Source: Gammaproteobacteria bacterium
Lineage (GTDB): Bacteria > Pseudomonadota > Gammaproteobacteria > Chromatiales > Chromatiaceae
Direction of reading: 5' to 3'
Assembly: GCA_024644505.1 (NCBI GenBank)
Contig: JAHEHQ010000179.1
Span: 1 to 5,837 of the forward strand
Length of the DNA stretch: 5,837 nucleotides
The position numbers were made by a program, and so were the translations under genes. Under the pieces are notes generated by a model, which searched no databases, had not been told where the DNA came from, and saw only the letters and a list, made by a program, of their open reading frames with translations. This document shows positions 5,410-5,837 of the stretch, piece by piece. How positions within the stretch are numbered: the stretch's first letter is position 1; each line of letters starts with the position of its first letter.

Positions 5410-5837
5410 ATGATAGACAAACCATATGGAATAAGGCCGCAGGCTCGCTTGGAAAGCGTAAGGCGTGGGTTTTCCCTGTGCATTGGATTGGTGCTGCTCT
5501 GGTCCCTGCTCGCGGGGGCTTCCGTGCAGGCGGAGGAAACCAAGCTCACGAAGATCGATTTTTCCGTACTTCCAGGCAACAGTGTGAACATTACCCTGAC
5601 GGCGGATCGGCAGTTGTCCGAACCTAAGGTCTTTACCACCGACAACCCCGCCCGCATCGCGATGGATTTCTTCGGTATGTCGAGCGCCCTGGAAAAGAAG
5701 AATATCCCCATTGGAGTGGGCCTGGCGCGCAGCGTCACCGCCGTTGAGGCGGGGGGACGCACCCGTGTGGTGGTCAACCTGGTGGCACAGACCGCCCATA
5801 ACATACAGGTCAACGGCAACCAATTGATCATAAGCAT
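5410..5837 (+). CDS. pilQ: Type IV pilus secretin PilQ, N-terminal part only
   Basis: PilQ is the outer-membrane secretin through which the pilus fibre exits. Only the first 142 codons are present, out of roughly 700 typical of gammaproteobacterial PilQ, so the N0/N1 and secretin barrel domains lie beyond the right edge. The visible part has a signal peptide with an unusually long n-region (RRGF at 18-21), a hydrophobic core (about 22-36) and a probable cleavage after ASVQA (Ala41). An AMIN domain (about 46-141) follows, with LTKIDFSVLPGNSVNITLTA, the NPARIAMDFFGM motif (79-90), a segment around AVEAGGRTRVVVNL (111-124) and the final HNIQVNGNQLIIS. AMIN domains bind peptidoglycan, and PilQ proteins usually carry two, so a second probably follows. 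The start at ATG 5410 is supported by AGGGGA upstream. It is the last visible gene of the operon, and no terminator is seen. Confidence 0.95.
   Translation, partial: MIDKPYGIRPQARLESVRRGFSLCIGLVLLWSLLAGASVQAEETKLTKIDFSVLPGNSVNITLTADRQLSEPKVFTTDNPARIAMDFFGMSSALEKKNIPIGVGLARSVTAVEAGGRTRVVVNLVAQTAHNIQVNGNQLIIS

Noticed and set aside
5175..5837. Long minus-strand open frames opposite pilP and pilQ
   Set aside because: Both are shadows of genes with conserved PilP and AMIN motifs on the plus strand.
1..5837. Search by eye for CRISPR repeats, insertion sequences, tRNA or rRNA genes, or an accessory system
   Set aside because: None was seen. Every stretch except the 342-base intergenic region is occupied by conserved core genes.

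Overview
The window is a recognisable chromosomal locus of a gammaproteobacterium. It holds a bifunctional class A penicillin-binding protein (PBP1a, mrcA/ponA) on the minus strand, divergent from the type IV pilus alignment-complex operon pilMNOPQ on the plus strand. This gene order, the PilN start sequence INLLPWR, the lipoprotein-type PilP and the AMIN domain at the start of PilQ all fit Gammaproteobacteria of the Pseudomonas/Chromatiales kind. Moderately GC-rich coding DNA agrees with this, but I cannot name a genus from the sequence.

Layout. Positions 1-2234 are the first 744 codons of mrcA, read right to left; the C-terminal end lies beyond the left edge. Read through by hand, the frame is open without a stop or frameshift, and both catalytic domains keep their key motifs. 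Positions 2235-2576 are a non-coding divergent intergenic region. Its half nearest pilM is very AT-rich and carries two sigma70-like promoter candidates, one of them overlapping a 10-bp palindrome. Positions 2577-5837 hold pilM, pilN, pilO, pilP and the first 142 codons of pilQ. These are packed with gaps of 1, 12, -4 (an ATGA overlap) and 16 bases, so they are almost certainly one translationally coupled operon. pilQ runs off the right edge.

How the genes work together. PilM is an actin-like cytoplasmic protein that binds the cytoplasmic N-terminus of PilN. PilN and PilO are bitopic inner-membrane proteins that pair through coiled-coil and ferredoxin-like periplasmic regions. PilP is a lipoprotein that links PilN/PilO to the outer-membrane secretin PilQ, whose N-terminal AMIN domain is expected to bind peptidoglycan. 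Together they join the pilus motor to the outer-membrane pore. PBP1a builds the peptidoglycan this machine must cross; the shared upstream region is suggestive, but co-regulation is not shown by the sequence.

I found no undescribed system. The main oddity is a run of 12 lysines at the C-terminus of PilN, encoded by a slippage-prone AAAAAG tandem repeat just ahead of the pilO ribosome binding site.
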